Source: CAZEHS01 sp964424355 (lineage in GTDB: Bacteria > Bacillota > Clostridia > Peptostreptococcales > Acidaminobacteraceae). Taken from it: 64,000 bases of DNA. Positions within the stretch are counted from its first letter, which is position 1, and each line of letters opens with the position of its first letter. Positions 1-9,210 of the stretch are shown one piece after another. Where the stretch lies: NCBI GenBank assembly GCA_964424355.1, contig CAYRIO010000005.1, positions 109,263-173,262 on the forward strand, in the 5' to 3' direction. The notes under the pieces are model-generated. The model was not told the DNA's origin. It saw nothing but the letters and a program-made list of their open reading frames with translations, and made no database searches. The translations under genes were made by a program, and so were the position numbers.

Positions 1-1
1 C

Positions 2-1213
2 CCTTACGGCAAGCAGGACCGGAAGAACTACTTCTACCCGGATTCCCCCAAGGCCTATCAGATCAGCCAATACGACCTCCCCCTGTGCCACGACGGCTAT
101 ATCGATATCGAGGTCCTGGGCGAAACCAAGCGGATCGGCATTACCCGGATCCATATCGAAGAGGATGCGGGGAAACTCATCCATGACGGGGAAGGGACCC
201 TGATTGACTACAATCGGGGCGGTGTGCCCCTGATCGAGATCGTTTCGGAGCCGGATTTCCGGTCTGCCGAGGACGTGCGGGCTTATCTGCTGAAGCTCCG
301 GGCTATTTTACTCTACGCCGGGGTTTCCGACTGCCGCATGAACGAAGGCTCCTTCCGCTGCGATGTGAACCTCTCCGTCCGCCCGAAAGGCGAGAGCGAG
401 TTCGGCACCCGGACGGAGATGAAGAACCTCAACTCCTTCAGCTTCATCAACAAGGCTATCGAGCATGAAACCCACCGTCAGATTGCCCTGATCATGGGCG
501 GGGGCAAGGTGACCCAGGAAACCCGCCGCTGGGATCAGGCCGCTGGAAAATCCGTGTCCATGCGGACCAAGGAAGATGCCCACGACTACCGGTACTTCCC
601 GGATCCGGACCTGATGCCCATCGTCGTGACAGAAGATAAGATCCGACAACTGGAAGCCCAGCTGCCCCAATTGCCGGATGCCCGAAAGGCTCTCTATATC
701 AAGAAATACGATCTCAGTGCCTACGATGCGGAGCAGCTGGTCTCCTCCCGAGCCATCGCCGACTACTTCGAGGCTGCGGCCCAGGGCTGCGACAGCGCCA
801 AGCAGCTGGCCAACCTCATCACCACCGAAGTGTTCCGCCTCCTGGGGGACCAGGAAGGGGATGAAGCGGTGCCGCCCTTCATGCCGGAGCATCTCAGGGC
901 TCTGGTGAACCGCATCGCCGACGAAACCATCAACATCGGCATCGGCAAGAAGGTGCTGGGAGCCATGTGGGCCGGAGAAGGACACCCCGATACCATCATT
1001 GAAGCCCAGGATCTGAAACAGATCAGTGACGAAGCGGTCCTGCAGCCCATTGTGGACGCCGTGGTAGCCGCCGGAACCAAAGCCGTGGCCGAATACCAGG
1101 CAGGCAAGGAAAAAGCCCTGCAGTCCCTGGTGGGCCAGATTATGGCGAAAACCAAGGGCAAGGCCAATCCGCGGAAGGTGAACGAACTGTTGGAGAAAGC
1201 GGTTCGGAACTGA
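2..1213 (+). CDS. gatB: Asp/Glu-tRNA amidotransferase subunit B (5' truncated by window)
   Basis: GatB is the kinase/transamidase subunit of GatCAB, which converts misacylated Glu-tRNA(Gln) and Asp-tRNA(Asn) to the correct amide forms in the cytoplasm. The frame is open from base 2 and the visible 403 residues carry the GatB hallmarks: RIHIEEDAGKL, a VSEPDFRS stretch, a GTRTEMKNLNS motif, RRWDQA and DYRYFPDPDL, followed by the helical C-terminal GatB/Yqey tail ending near NELLEKAVRN. The N-terminal ~75 residues lie outside the window. gatC and gatA would be expected upstream. A hairpin terminator follows 35 bases after the stop, so gatB ends its operon. Identification is secure; no oddities seen. 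Confidence 0.97.
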   Translation, partial: PYGKQDRKNYFYPDSPKAYQISQYDLPLCHDGYIDIEVLGETKRIGITRIHIEEDAGKLIHDGEGTLIDYNRGGVPLIEIVSEPDFRSAEDVRAYLLKLRAILLYAGVSDCRMNEGSFRCDVNLSVRPKGESEFGTRTEMKNLNSFSFINKAIEHETHRQIALIMGGGKVTQETRRWDQAAGKSVSMRTKEDAHDYRYFPDPDLMPIVVTEDKIRQLEAQLPQLPDARKALYIKKYDLSAYDAEQLVSSRAIADYFEAAAQGCDSAKQLANLITTEVFRLLGDQEGDEAVPPFMPEHLRALVNRIADETINIGIGKKVLGAMWAGEGHPDTIIEAQDLKQISDEAVLQPIVDAVVAAGTKAVAEYQAGKEKALQSLVGQIMAKTKGKANPRKVNELLEKAVRN

Positions 1214-1248
1214 TGAAAATGTAAAGAACGGACACGTTTCCCCCCAAT

Positions 1249-1300
1249 AAAAAAATCCCGCTTGTGCTGCTAAGATTTAGGCAGTATAAGTGGGATTTTT
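1249..1300. terminator. Rho-independent terminator after gatB
   Basis: The sequence AAAAATCCCGCTT...GCAGTATAAGTGGGATTTTT can fold into a stem with A/T runs on both sides, so it could work in both directions. It closes the gatB transcription unit. Confidence 0.75.
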
Positions 1301-1592
1301 ATGACTCGGCCTATGGATCCTAAGAAGATACAGGCGAACCACCTTATACAGCAGAAACAAAAATCGCCGGCAAAATGGTTCGAATCAATGAACCAGCGTC
1401 CGCTGTGGTTTCAAGGGTATGTAATGCCGGTGAAACTTGAAAAGAACTGATGTTTTGAGCCTCTGATTAACTGGAATGGTATTTTATGAGGGGTCATCAG
1501 CAGGTGGTGTTTCACGATGGATAATGTGTCATAATAAGCAGGAATACATGTTGGGACGGATGGGATTCAAGTCATACTTCAGGAGTGTTGTC

Positions 1593-2159
1593 ATGGATAG
1601 AAGCAGAAATCTGGTAGTTGTAGCACACTGTATTTTGAATGGAAATGCAAAAGTCGGGGGCATTTGTACCTACAAAGGCGCCATGAGGGAGATTGTCACA
1701 TCTCTGATGGGTCGGGATATTGCCATTTTTCAGCTGCCTTGTCCGGAAATGCAGGTGTTGGGTTGTCGCCGCTGGGGGCATGTGAAGGAGCAGCTGGATA
1801 CCCCGTTTTTCAGGGATGCATGCCAAAAAATGCTGAAGGATTCGGTGATGCAGATTCAGGACTACTGTGCGAATGGCTATCGGGTCCTGGGGGTGATTGG
1901 CATCGATGGGAGTCCCAGCTGCGGCGTTCGCAGCACGTGCTCATCACCCCGGTGGCAGGGCGATTTCATAGACGCTGAAGAGACACAGGGGCGGATTGGC
2001 AGTCTCAAAATGATTTCGGGTCAGGGCGTGTTTATTGAAGAGCTGGCAAGCATGCTCTCGAATGCGGGGCTGGAAATCCCTTTTACTGCGGTTGATGAGG
2101 GGGACCCCTTGGGGGATTTGAAAACCTTTCATGGGTGGCTTGATGGTATCGACATATAG
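1593..2159 (+). CDS. TudS-related [4Fe-4S] desulfidase candidate (DUF523-type)
   Basis: This 188-residue protein resembles the TudS/DUF523 family, in which TudS uses a [4Fe-4S] cluster held by three cysteines to remove sulfur from 2-thiouracil. Three family-type cysteines are visible: Cys13 (AHCILNGNAKV), Cys50 (QLPCPEM) and Cys110 (DGSPSCGV). The ATG at 1593 is chosen because AGGAG lies 7 bases upstream; a longer reading from 1476 has no comparable site. A strong terminator follows, then a URO-D-fold gene and an amino-acid-type ABC importer on the same strand. The likely role is removal of sulfur from a small imported or internal thio-compound. The exact substrate is not shown by the sequence. 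Confidence 0.72.
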   Translation: MDRSRNLVVVAHCILNGNAKVGGICTYKGAMREIVTSLMGRDIAIFQLPCPEMQVLGCRRWGHVKEQLDTPFFRDACQKMLKDSVMQIQDYCANGYRVLGVIGIDGSPSCGVRSTCSSPRWQGDFIDAEETQGRIGSLKMISGQGVFIEELASMLSNAGLEIPFTAVDEGDPLGDLKTFHGWLDGIDI

Positions 2160-2176
2160 GGATTCCAAATGCTGAG

Positions 2177-2219
2177 ACGGGCCGCATTCAATTATTTAAT
2201 TGGATGCGGCCTGTTTTTT
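2177..2219 (+). terminator. Hairpin with T run between desulfidase and URO-D genes
   Basis: ACGGGCCGCATTCAATT pairs with AATTGGATGCGGCCTGT and is followed by TTTTTT. It may fully or partly separate the desulfidase gene from the downstream genes, or attenuate read-through. Confidence 0.8.
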
Positions 2220-2245
2220 CCGGTAGGATATTTGAGGAGGCCTGT

Positions 2246-3337
2246 ATGAAGTATACATTAAAAACCTGTGAGGAAGAGGCCCGGGAAAGGCATCGGGCAT
2301 TTTGGAAAGGACAATCACTGGGAAGACCTTTGATTTACGCTACGGCTTGTGATCCAGAATACAAAGAAATTCCCTGGCAATCCACAGCGCCGAGAAAAGT
2401 CTGGGACATGGACCCTTTATGGCATCTTAACCGTGTAGAGAACAGCCTGTCCGGCATACGATTTCTGGGAGATGCCATGCCAGCCGCGAGCCTGATGGTT
2501 GGGCTGGACATTACGAATACGGTGATTCTGGCTGGCGGTGATTATGAATACAGTCCCAGTGGGGAACAGGTCTATTACAACCCAGGGGTGTTTAGTCTGA
2601 CGGAACCGGTACCGCTGTTCAGGGCTGATCATTCACTTGTGACAGGGCTAAAAGCCTGCTACGATGCGGTGATTCCGGTGGTTGGCAACCGTGCTTTTGT
2701 CAACACACCGATGACGCTGGATCCGTTATCCTCACTGTTCAGCATGATGGGGAATGATCTTTTAAGGGCGTTGATCAAGCGTCCAGAACTGGTTCAGAAC
2801 CGCATTTCAGAGCTGACGACAGCCTATTTGGATTTTTATGATTATTTCTATGACTACTTAGAAGGATTGGGATACGGAGAATCAGCATCCTGGTTCAATG
2901 TTTTTTGCGAAGGGAAATTTGAAAGTGTCCGGTGTGATTTCACGGTGATGCTTTCCATGCCCTTGTTTTGTGAATTTGCAGTGCCGATGCTTTCCCGGAT
3001 CTGTGGTCATATGGATCGGTCCCTATTCAATATGAGCTCAGTGGCCCATTTTCGGTTTTCGGAGGCGTTGGGCGGAATCGATGCGCTTGACGGCTTCTTT
3101 TGGAATCCGGAGCCCTATCTGGAGGGGGTTAAGGACTACCTTCCCCAACTTCAGCATCTCAAAGCACTGAAGCCCTGTTTGGAGCTGGTCTGCTATTCTG
3201 TGGAAGATGCGGAACTGGCTACGCGGACATTAGGGTCGGACGGCCTGTACATTTACTTTCCAGAAGTGTTTCCAAGTGTTTCAGATGCGGAGTCAGCGGT
3301 TTCCCGGATTGCTCGGGCCGCCAAGACTAAACGCTGA
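2246..3337 (+). CDS. Uroporphyrinogen decarboxylase (URO-D)-fold protein
   Basis: This 363-residue soluble protein looks like the URO-D superfamily, which includes haem-pathway HemE and the corrinoid/methylthiol methyltransferases MtaA, MtbA and CmuA. The start at 2246 has GAGGAGG six bases upstream. Mid-protein glycine/aromatic-rich segments and the C-terminal tail (DGLYIYFPEVF) fit the URO-D barrel, but the HxC...C zinc motif of MtaA/MtbA methyltransferases is not evident and no other haem genes are near. It lies between a TudS-like gene and an ABC importer, so a catabolic or demethylation role on the imported compound is more likely than porphyrin decarboxylation. That role is inference. 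Confidence 0.65.
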   Translation: MKYTLKTCEEEARERHRAFWKGQSLGRPLIYATACDPEYKEIPWQSTAPRKVWDMDPLWHLNRVENSLSGIRFLGDAMPAASLMVGLDITNTVILAGGDYEYSPSGEQVYYNPGVFSLTEPVPLFRADHSLVTGLKACYDAVIPVVGNRAFVNTPMTLDPLSSLFSMMGNDLLRALIKRPELVQNRISELTTAYLDFYDYFYDYLEGLGYGESASWFNVFCEGKFESVRCDFTVMLSMPLFCEFAVPMLSRICGHMDRSLFNMSSVAHFRFSEALGGIDALDGFFWNPEPYLEGVKDYLPQLQHLKALKPCLELVCYSVEDAELATRTLGSDGLYIYFPEVFPSVSDAESAVSRIARAAKTKR

Positions 3338-3364
3338 AAAAATATTCTGCGATGGAGGATTGTC

Positions 3365-4207
3365 ATGAAAAGAATGATGGCACTTTTATTGATGGTTGCA
3401 TTGGTTTTCGGTATGGCAGGGTGTGCTCCCAAGGCTGCTCAAGCAGAGCCGACCCCTGCGCCGGCAGCACCAGCAGCACCGGCACCCGATGCGGACCAGT
3501 CATGGGAAAAGGTTAAGGAGAAGGGTGAACTGGTCATCGGCAACTGTCCGGAATACCCACCGTTCTCTTCCCGGAATGCGGCTAATGAAATCGAAGGATT
3601 TGACAGCGATTTCTCGAAAGCTCTCGGGGATGTATTGGGCGTGAAGGTTACCATTAAAGATACAGCATGGGAAGGGTTGGTTGCAGGACTTCAGAAGGGC
3701 GACCACGATGTGATCATTTCCTGTATGTCACCGGAGGAAGCAACGGCTGCTTCTGATAATGTGATGATGACGGTGCCTTACTATCAGTTGAATGAAATCA
3801 TCGTCACCAAGACTGATAACCAGAGTATCACCTCCAAAGAGGCTTTGGCGGGAAAAGTCATCGGGGTTCAGGCAAACTGCACCAGTGAGGTGGCGGTTGA
3901 CAGCCTGAAGGATATGGGGATTGAAGCCAAGGAGATCAAACGATATAACCGCAATCAGGAAGCCCTTGTCGATTTGAAGAACGGGCGCGTGGATGCGGTT
4001 GTTGTAGGAATCGCTTATGCTGCAACTCAGGTTAAGGGCAACCCGGATCTGAAAATAATCAATGATGCAGTCAGATCCGTGGATGTCGTGGCGGTAACCG
4101 ATAAGGGGGCTGCTGCGCTGACGGAGAAGCTGAATGCTGCTATCAAAACAGTGAAAGAAAACGGCAAGTTCGATGAAGTATCCAAAAAATGGTTGGATTT
4201 GAACTGA
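3365..4207 (+). CDS. Amino-acid-type ABC transporter substrate-binding lipoprotein
   Basis: A 280-residue family-3 solute-binding protein. Residues 1-20 form a lipoprotein signal with lipobox FGMAGC (Cys20), followed by an Ala/Pro-rich linker and then the SBP_bac_3 fold starting near VKEKGELVIGNCPEYPPFS. The acidic-aromatic pocket segment EGFDSDFSKALGD is typical of polar amino-acid binders. The gene lies 27 bases after the URO-D gene and 1 base before the permease, so the three transport genes are co-transcribed. It acts on the outer face of the membrane and delivers ligand to the next two gene products. The ligand is unknown; a sulfur- or methyl-bearing amino-acid-like compound is possible given the upstream enzymes. 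Confidence 0.9.
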   Translation: MKRMMALLLMVALVFGMAGCAPKAAQAEPTPAPAAPAAPAPDADQSWEKVKEKGELVIGNCPEYPPFSSRNAANEIEGFDSDFSKALGDVLGVKVTIKDTAWEGLVAGLQKGDHDVIISCMSPEEATAASDNVMMTVPYYQLNEIIVTKTDNQSITSKEALAGKVIGVQANCTSEVAVDSLKDMGIEAKEIKRYNRNQEALVDLKNGRVDAVVVGIAYAATQVKGNPDLKIINDAVRSVDVVAVTDKGAAALTEKLNAAIKTVKENGKFDEVSKKWLDLN

Positions 4208-4208
4208 T

Positions 4209-4874
4209 ATGTGCACGCTGGACTTTCGCTTTCTCATACCTTACATACCTCAACTGGCTGAAGCTGCGAAGGTCACGGTGACGATAGGGGTGCTTTCCTT
4301 TGGGATTGCACTCCTCGTTGCTGTTTCTGTGGGGATTGCAAGGTCCCTGGAGCTGCCCTGGTTTGTGCGGCTTCCACTGGTCATTTATGTCGAGATATTT
4401 CGCGGGACGCCCCTGTTGATTCAGCTGTTTTTGATTTATTATGGGCTCCCCAGCTTTGGAATTGTCCTGGAGCCTTTTTCGGCAGCCGTCATTGGTTTAT
4501 CCCTCAACTGCGGTGCGTATATGTCGGAGGTCGTCAGGGCGGCGATATTATCCGTTGAACGGGGCCAGTATGAAGCTGCGTACAGTCTGGGGTATTCTCC
4601 CTTTCAGGCATACCGCTGCATTATCCTACCCCAGGCGTTTAGAATTGCACTCCCCACAGGGATGAATTATTTTTCTACGATGATCAAGGAGACTTCTTTG
4701 GTGTCGGTCCTGTCCATTGCAGAGATCACCCGTGTGGGAAACCATATTTATGCCCGAACGCTGAGTCCGTTCGAAATATTCATGACCATTGGCGCGATTT
4801 ACTTTGTCATGACGTATTCCGTGGTGCTCCTCAGCGCAAGCCTTGAGAAGCGAGGTGCCCGATGGAACCGATAA
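4209..4874 (+). CDS. Amino-acid-type ABC transporter permease (HisM/GlnP family)
   Basis: A 221-residue inner-membrane permease with about five hydrophobic segments. It shows the HisMQ features EIFRGTPLLIQLFLIYYGLP and the EAA-type loop EAAYSLGYSPFQAYRCIILP, which docks to the ATPase. The start is 1 base after the upstream stop and its 3' end overlaps the ATPase gene by 13 bases, showing translational coupling. It imports the ligand bound by the preceding lipoprotein. Confidence 0.92.
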   Translation: MCTLDFRFLIPYIPQLAEAAKVTVTIGVLSFGIALLVAVSVGIARSLELPWFVRLPLVIYVEIFRGTPLLIQLFLIYYGLPSFGIVLEPFSAAVIGLSLNCGAYMSEVVRAAILSVERGQYEAAYSLGYSPFQAYRCIILPQAFRIALPTGMNYFSTMIKETSLVSVLSIAEITRVGNHIYARTLSPFEIFMTIGAIYFVMTYSVVLLSASLEKRGARWNR

Positions 4875-5581
4875 TCCGCATTGAGAATATCCACAAACGG
4901 TTTGGTTCCTTGGAGGTGCTGAAGGGGCTCAGCACAAAGATCGGAAAAGGGGAAATCCTAGGGGTGATTGGTCCCAGTGGATCAGGGAAGAGTACGCTGG
5001 TACGGTGTATCAACGGTTTGGAACGGACGGATTCCGGAACGGTTTTCATTGACGGTGAAGCCGTAAAAGACACGCAATCGGCTTCCGGCAAGGTTGGGAT
5101 GGTTTTTCAGAGCTTCAATCTGTTTCCGCACTATACGGTTCTTGAAAATATCACCAAACCGCTGTGTTTGATTCGAAAGCTGTCGATAAAAGAGGCCCAG
5201 CTGCATGCGTTTGAGCTGCTTGAAACGGTTCATCTCCAGGACAAGGCCGGAGTGTATCCGGGGCGCCTCTCGGGCGGGCAGAAGCAACGGGTGGCCATCG
5301 CCAGAGCCTTGTCTATGGATCCGGAAATCATGCTGTTTGATGAACCAACATCATCGTTGGACCCTGAACTCGCCTATGAGGTCTTTGACACCATGCGGGA
5401 AATTGCACGGAAAGACCTGACAATTGTTTTGGTGACCCATCAATTGAATATGATAAAGAATTTTGCGGAACGGGTCCTGTTTTTGGAGCACGGAGATATT
5501 TCTTTTGATGGGTCCCCGGAAGCGCTTTTTGCATCGGATAATCCCAGGATTCAACAGTTTATTGAAAGGGTATTCTTTTAG
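4862..5581 (+). CDS. Amino-acid-type ABC transporter ATP-binding protein
   Basis: A 239-residue ATPase of the GlnQ/HisP group. Walker A is GPSGSGKST, the Q-loop lies in MVFQSFNLFPHY, the signature is LSGGQKQR, Walker B is IMLFDEPTSSLD and the switch His is in LVTHQ. It energises the permease encoded just upstream. A long inverted repeat follows 53 bases after the stop and ends the operon. Confidence 0.95.
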   Translation: MEPIIRIENIHKRFGSLEVLKGLSTKIGKGEILGVIGPSGSGKSTLVRCINGLERTDSGTVFIDGEAVKDTQSASGKVGMVFQSFNLFPHYTVLENITKPLCLIRKLSIKEAQLHAFELLETVHLQDKAGVYPGRLSGGQKQRVAIARALSMDPEIMLFDEPTSSLDPELAYEVFDTMREIARKDLTIVLVTHQLNMIKNFAERVLFLEHGDISFDGSPEALFASDNPRIQQFIERVFF

Positions 5582-5633
5582 CCGCCGCAGAAGGATGGCA
5601 GACGAAAAGATACAGGGTTCGGAAGCATCTATT

Positions 5634-5691
5634 CAGCAAAAGGCCCTCCTCCATTGCACAACCATGCATTGGAGGAGGGTCTTTTGCTGAG
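5634..5691. terminator. Bidirectional terminator between convergent genes
   Basis: A near-perfect long stem (CAGCAAAAGGCCCTCCTCCA with its complement) lies between the ABC ATPase on the plus strand and the YtvI-like gene on the minus strand, with A and T tracts at both edges, so it can serve both. Confidence 0.85.
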
Positions 5692-5749
5692 TAGAAGCAT
5701 GCAGTTGGACTGAGGCGATTGCCACCGTTTTTTCAGTGGAGACAATTTT

Positions 5750-6850
5750 CTATACCGGTGAATCCCCGTTTTCCGTCGGGTTGGATACTCCCGGCTCCGG
5801 TGCCGCCAAATTCGTCTTCAGCGCCTTGTCAATCGCCTGATACAGGACCAATACAAAGGGAGAAAACAGCAGGCCGGCCAAGCCGAACTGGGTGAAGCCG
5901 ATCCAGATGGCGATGAGGAGGGGCAGGGCGGGCAGCTCCATGGTATCGGCCAGTACCTTGGGCTGGACCGCTTGCCGGAAGACGAAGATGAAGCCGTAGA
6001 GGCCCAGCATCATCAGGCCTTTCGTGGTTTCGCCCATGACGAGCAGCCAAATCGTCCAGGGGATGAAGATGGCCCCGGGGCCCAGCACTGGCAGAAGGTC
6101 TGCGATGGCGATGACAAAGGAACCCACCAGGGCGTAATTCACACCGATCAGGGTCATGCCGGTCAGGGTGACGGCAAAGGTGATGCCCACGAGGATCAGC
6201 AGAGCCTTCAGATACTTGCCCACAGCCCGGGTCATTTCTTCAAGAACCGCCCGAATGCGCTGGCGGGTCATGTGGTTGAGGTTGGCAGTCAGTTTTCGGA
6301 GAAGGTTGGACATATCCAGGGTGATGATGTAGCTGGACAGGATGGCGAAAATCAAAACAAGCAAGAAGCCGGGCATTTTAGATACGCCGGACAGAAGCCA
6401 TGCGGCGGCATTCTGGGCGAAGAGGATCCCCTTGGAAGCCAGCTCTGTAACCGCTTGATCCACATAGGGTGATAGGTTTGCTGGGACGATATGGTACGCC
6501 TTTTCGGCTTGGAGGAGCAGTCCGTTGAACAGGGCGTCCGATTGCTTGAGGATTGCAGGAATTTCGTTGGCCAAGCCCAACAGATCCTGACTGGTTTGGA
6601 TGATCAGCAGGGTGACGAGGAATCCACTGGTGAGGAAAAAAGTACTGAGGCATACAACCGAGCTGAATACCCGATTGATTCGGAATTTTTCAAGCCAGCC
6701 CACCAGTGGCCATATCAGGAAGGCGACCATCAGGGCAAGGACAAACGGCAACAGATATTTGACCGCCAGAATGGCAATCAGGGAGATCGCTGCAGTAATC
6801 AGCAGGGGTGCGACTGCGGGAAGAATTTTCTTAATGGGTGTCCAGTTCAT
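5750..6850 (-). CDS. AI-2E/YtvI family polytopic membrane protein
   Basis: A 366-residue integral membrane protein of the PF01594 family, which includes sporulation protein YtvI and the AI-2 exporter TqsA. About eight hydrophobic segments are visible, with the family's C-terminal features DLLPVLGPGAIFIPW and VFRQAVQPKVLADTMELPALP. The length is normal. Family members are transporters or channels for small solutes; the specific solute cannot be told here. It stands alone, divergent from the c-di-GMP gene at 7054, with about 200 bases between them. Confidence 0.85.
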   Translation of the reverse strand: MNWTPIKKILPAVAPLLITAAISLIAILAVKYLLPFVLALMVAFLIWPLVGWLEKFRINRVFSSVVCLSTFFLTSGFLVTLLIIQTSQDLLGLANEIPAILKQSDALFNGLLLQAEKAYHIVPANLSPYVDQAVTELASKGILFAQNAAAWLLSGVSKMPGFLLVLIFAILSSYIITLDMSNLLRKLTANLNHMTRQRIRAVLEEMTRAVGKYLKALLILVGITFAVTLTGMTLIGVNYALVGSFVIAIADLLPVLGPGAIFIPWTIWLLVMGETTKGLMMLGLYGFIFVFRQAVQPKVLADTMELPALPLLIAIWIGFTQFGLAGLLFSPFVLVLYQAIDKALKTNLAAPEPGVSNPTENGDSPV

Positions 6851-7053
6851 GGTAAGGCCCTCAATTCGTTGAAATTTGCGCTTTTATTAAGAATATCATA
6901 TCATAGCGGCAGGGGATTAATCCTGAAGAAATACTGAAATTTAAGGATGCTTCTGCCATCCGGTGATATTTTTGGAGAAACACTGAAAATTACGGTGTGG
7001 GCCAATGCGGATATGGGTATAAAGAAAATGGATTATTCTCAGGAGGTGTGCTG

Positions 7054-9126
7054 ATGTCCGAGAATTCAAAAGTCAACTGGAGAGAAATTCTGGAGAGCGC
7101 CCGGCTACCTCTTCGGATTGTACTTGTGTATATGGTTTTCGGGGGTCTGTGGATTCTTTTTTCAGACCGTCTGCTGGGGTATCTTGTCTATGATGCGGAT
7201 CTGTACGTGGAAATTTCCGTGGCCAAGGGCTGGCTCTATGTCCTTGTGACCGGATTATTGCTCTATGGTCTGATTCGTCGGGATTTTTCCCGGATTCAGA
7301 ATCTGAATCGAGAACTGAACGGGAAAAACGAGGAACTGATGTGCTCGAACGAGGAAACACGGGCACTTTATGAAGAAATGGCCGCTTCTGAAGAAACATT
7401 GAAGGAAAGCTATGATGAATTGACCGAGATCCGGGAAAAGCTAGAGGCCAGCGATGAGCGGTACCGACTGGTCATGAAGGCCAGTCAGGAAGGCTTTTGG
7501 GATTATCGGATGGCCGAAAGGCGGTTGGAGATATCAGATGGCTTCAGCAGGATCTTCGGAGCCGAATGGGGTCATCCGGAAGGCCTGGTCAATGAAATCG
7601 CTCAGCGGATCCACCCGGAGGATAGGCATAAGGTCAAGGGCTTTATTGGCGAGGAAGAGCTCCCGGATACCGGTACCCAAACGGCGGAAATCCGGATCCG
7701 CCATGAGAACGGCAGCTATCGATGGACGCAGTTCAAGGGCCTGGCCATACGGGACGCCCTGGGTGTGCCGCACCGGATTATCGGCGCCATTACGGATATT
7801 CACGAAAAGATTTTGCAGCGGGAGCGCATTGAATACTACGCCTTCCATGATCCCTCCACGGGTTTCCATAATCGGGATTTCATGCTGGAGCAGCTGAGCC
7901 GGCAGCTACGGATGGACGGGTCCCAACCGGGGTCCTTGACCTTCCTGGTTGTAGGCATTCAGGGGATGGAGCGGCTGGTCAGTGTCTATGGCACCAACAT
8001 TTCAGAAATTATCCACTATCAGGTGGGCATGGCTGTCTGGAAAGCCATTGGACAAGTGGACGCCATTGCGATGTTGGGCTTGGGGCGCTTTGGTATTATT
8101 CTGGGCCGATCCGAGGAAAATCAGGATTTGCAGATGCATATTGATGCGATTGATGCACTCACAAGATTGCCGATCCAGATCAACCAGCTGGCGGTCAGCG
8201 TACAGATGGCCTATGGGGCCGCCCGGTGCGCCGGCGGCCGGTGTGAGCCGGAGGTCTTGGTGCAGCAGGCGGAAACGGCATTCAACCACGCCGCTAAGGA
8301 ACGGAGCCGCGAGCATGTAGTCTGGTACGAATCATCCCTGCAGGAAGAAAAGAATTATTTGGGGAAAGTAGAGTTTCTTCTGCGCCAGGCCTTTGATGCG
8401 GGCGAGTTCAGTCTGTTTTTTCAGCCCCAGGTCCTGGACGGGACAGATGCGGGCATTCAGGGGTATGAGGCGCTGATCCGCTGGAATAATGCCGAACTGG
8501 GCATTGTAAGCCCGGAGGTGTTCATTCCTGTAGCGGAGGCAACCGGACAGATCGATGGGATCGGCGAGTTTGTAATCGCCAATGCCTGTCGCTTTCTCCG
8601 CGCGTTCATGGATGCCACACAAACGGTTACGCAGGTATCCATCAACGCTTCACTGATAGAACTGATGAATCCGGATTACATTCAGCGACTGACCCGGAAT
8701 ATAGAAGCCTATGATCTGAAGCCGGAGCATGTGAACATAGAAATCACAGAAAGCGCCCTGGCAAAATATCTGGAATCAGTCATTGAGAATTTAAAAATCC
8801 TGAGAGACAAAGGCTTTGAAATCCATCTGGACGATTTCGGGACCGGTTATTCTTCACTGAACCACCTGGGGCGGCTTCCGGTCCAGGCCCTTAAGATTGA
8901 CCGGACCTTCGTCTGGCAGATGGAAGAGGATCCTCGGATGAATCAGATGACGGCCCTGATCATTCAGGTGGGGCACCAGCTGGATATGAAGATCATCGCC
9001 GAAGGGGTGGAGACGGAGGCCCAGTACCAGATGCTTCAGAGAATGGGATGTGACAGCTACCAGGGCTTCTATTTTTCTAAGCCCATCCCGGAAAACATTC
9101 TGATGGAAAAAGCCCATGGCAAGTGA
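7054..9126 (+). CDS. Membrane PAS-GGDEF(degenerate)-EAL c-di-GMP phosphodiesterase
   Basis: A 690-residue protein. The start at 7054 has AGGAGGTG upstream; a longer reading from 6997 has no such site. Order: two transmembrane helices (about residues 18-75), a coiled coil (80-135), a PAS domain (about 135-255), a GGDEF-fold domain (about 265-410) in which the signature is GLGRF instead of GG[DE]EF, and an EAL domain (about 425-680). The EAL domain keeps YEALIRW, NIEITES, LDDFGTGYSS, ALKIDRTF and IIAEGVE, so it should hydrolyse c-di-GMP to pGpG, while the GGDEF part is probably only regulatory (GTP-sensing). It forms a single-gene unit ending in a perfect terminator. The signal sensed by PAS is unknown. 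Confidence 0.92.
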   Translation: MSENSKVNWREILESARLPLRIVLVYMVFGGLWILFSDRLLGYLVYDADLYVEISVAKGWLYVLVTGLLLYGLIRRDFSRIQNLNRELNGKNEELMCSNEETRALYEEMAASEETLKESYDELTEIREKLEASDERYRLVMKASQEGFWDYRMAERRLEISDGFSRIFGAEWGHPEGLVNEIAQRIHPEDRHKVKGFIGEEELPDTGTQTAEIRIRHENGSYRWTQFKGLAIRDALGVPHRIIGAITDIHEKILQRERIEYYAFHDPSTGFHNRDFMLEQLSRQLRMDGSQPGSLTFLVVGIQGMERLVSVYGTNISEIIHYQVGMAVWKAIGQVDAIAMLGLGRFGIILGRSEENQDLQMHIDAIDALTRLPIQINQLAVSVQMAYGAARCAGGRCEPEVLVQQAETAFNHAAKERSREHVVWYESSLQEEKNYLGKVEFLLRQAFDAGEFSLFFQPQVLDGTDAGIQGYEALIRWNNAELGIVSPEVFIPVAEATGQIDGIGEFVIANACRFLRAFMDATQTVTQVSINASLIELMNPDYIQRLTRNIEAYDLKPEHVNIEITESALAKYLESVIENLKILRDKGFEIHLDDFGTGYSSLNHLGRLPVQALKIDRTFVWQMEEDPRMNQMTALIIQVGHQLDMKIIAEGVETEAQYQMLQRMGCDSYQGFYFSKPIPENILMEKAHGK

Positions 9127-9133
9127 TACACAG

Positions 9134-9180
9134 CAAATAAACGACGCCTCCCTGAATGACAGGGAGGCGTCGTTTATTTG
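9134..9180. terminator. Perfect 21-bp stem terminator
   Basis: CAAATAAACGACGCCTCCCTG and its exact complement flank a five-base loop. It lies between the convergent EAL gene and amt, and has A/T-rich flanks on both sides. Confidence 0.9.
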
Positions 9181-9210
9181 CCCGGGGAGGGCTTGGGTAC
9201 TATATCAGAA

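Noticed and set aside
1301..1450. 49-codon plus-strand ORF directly after the gatB terminator
   Set aside because: Its ATG abuts the terminator stem and there is no ribosome site; no family recognised. Could be a relic, but not enough to call a gene.
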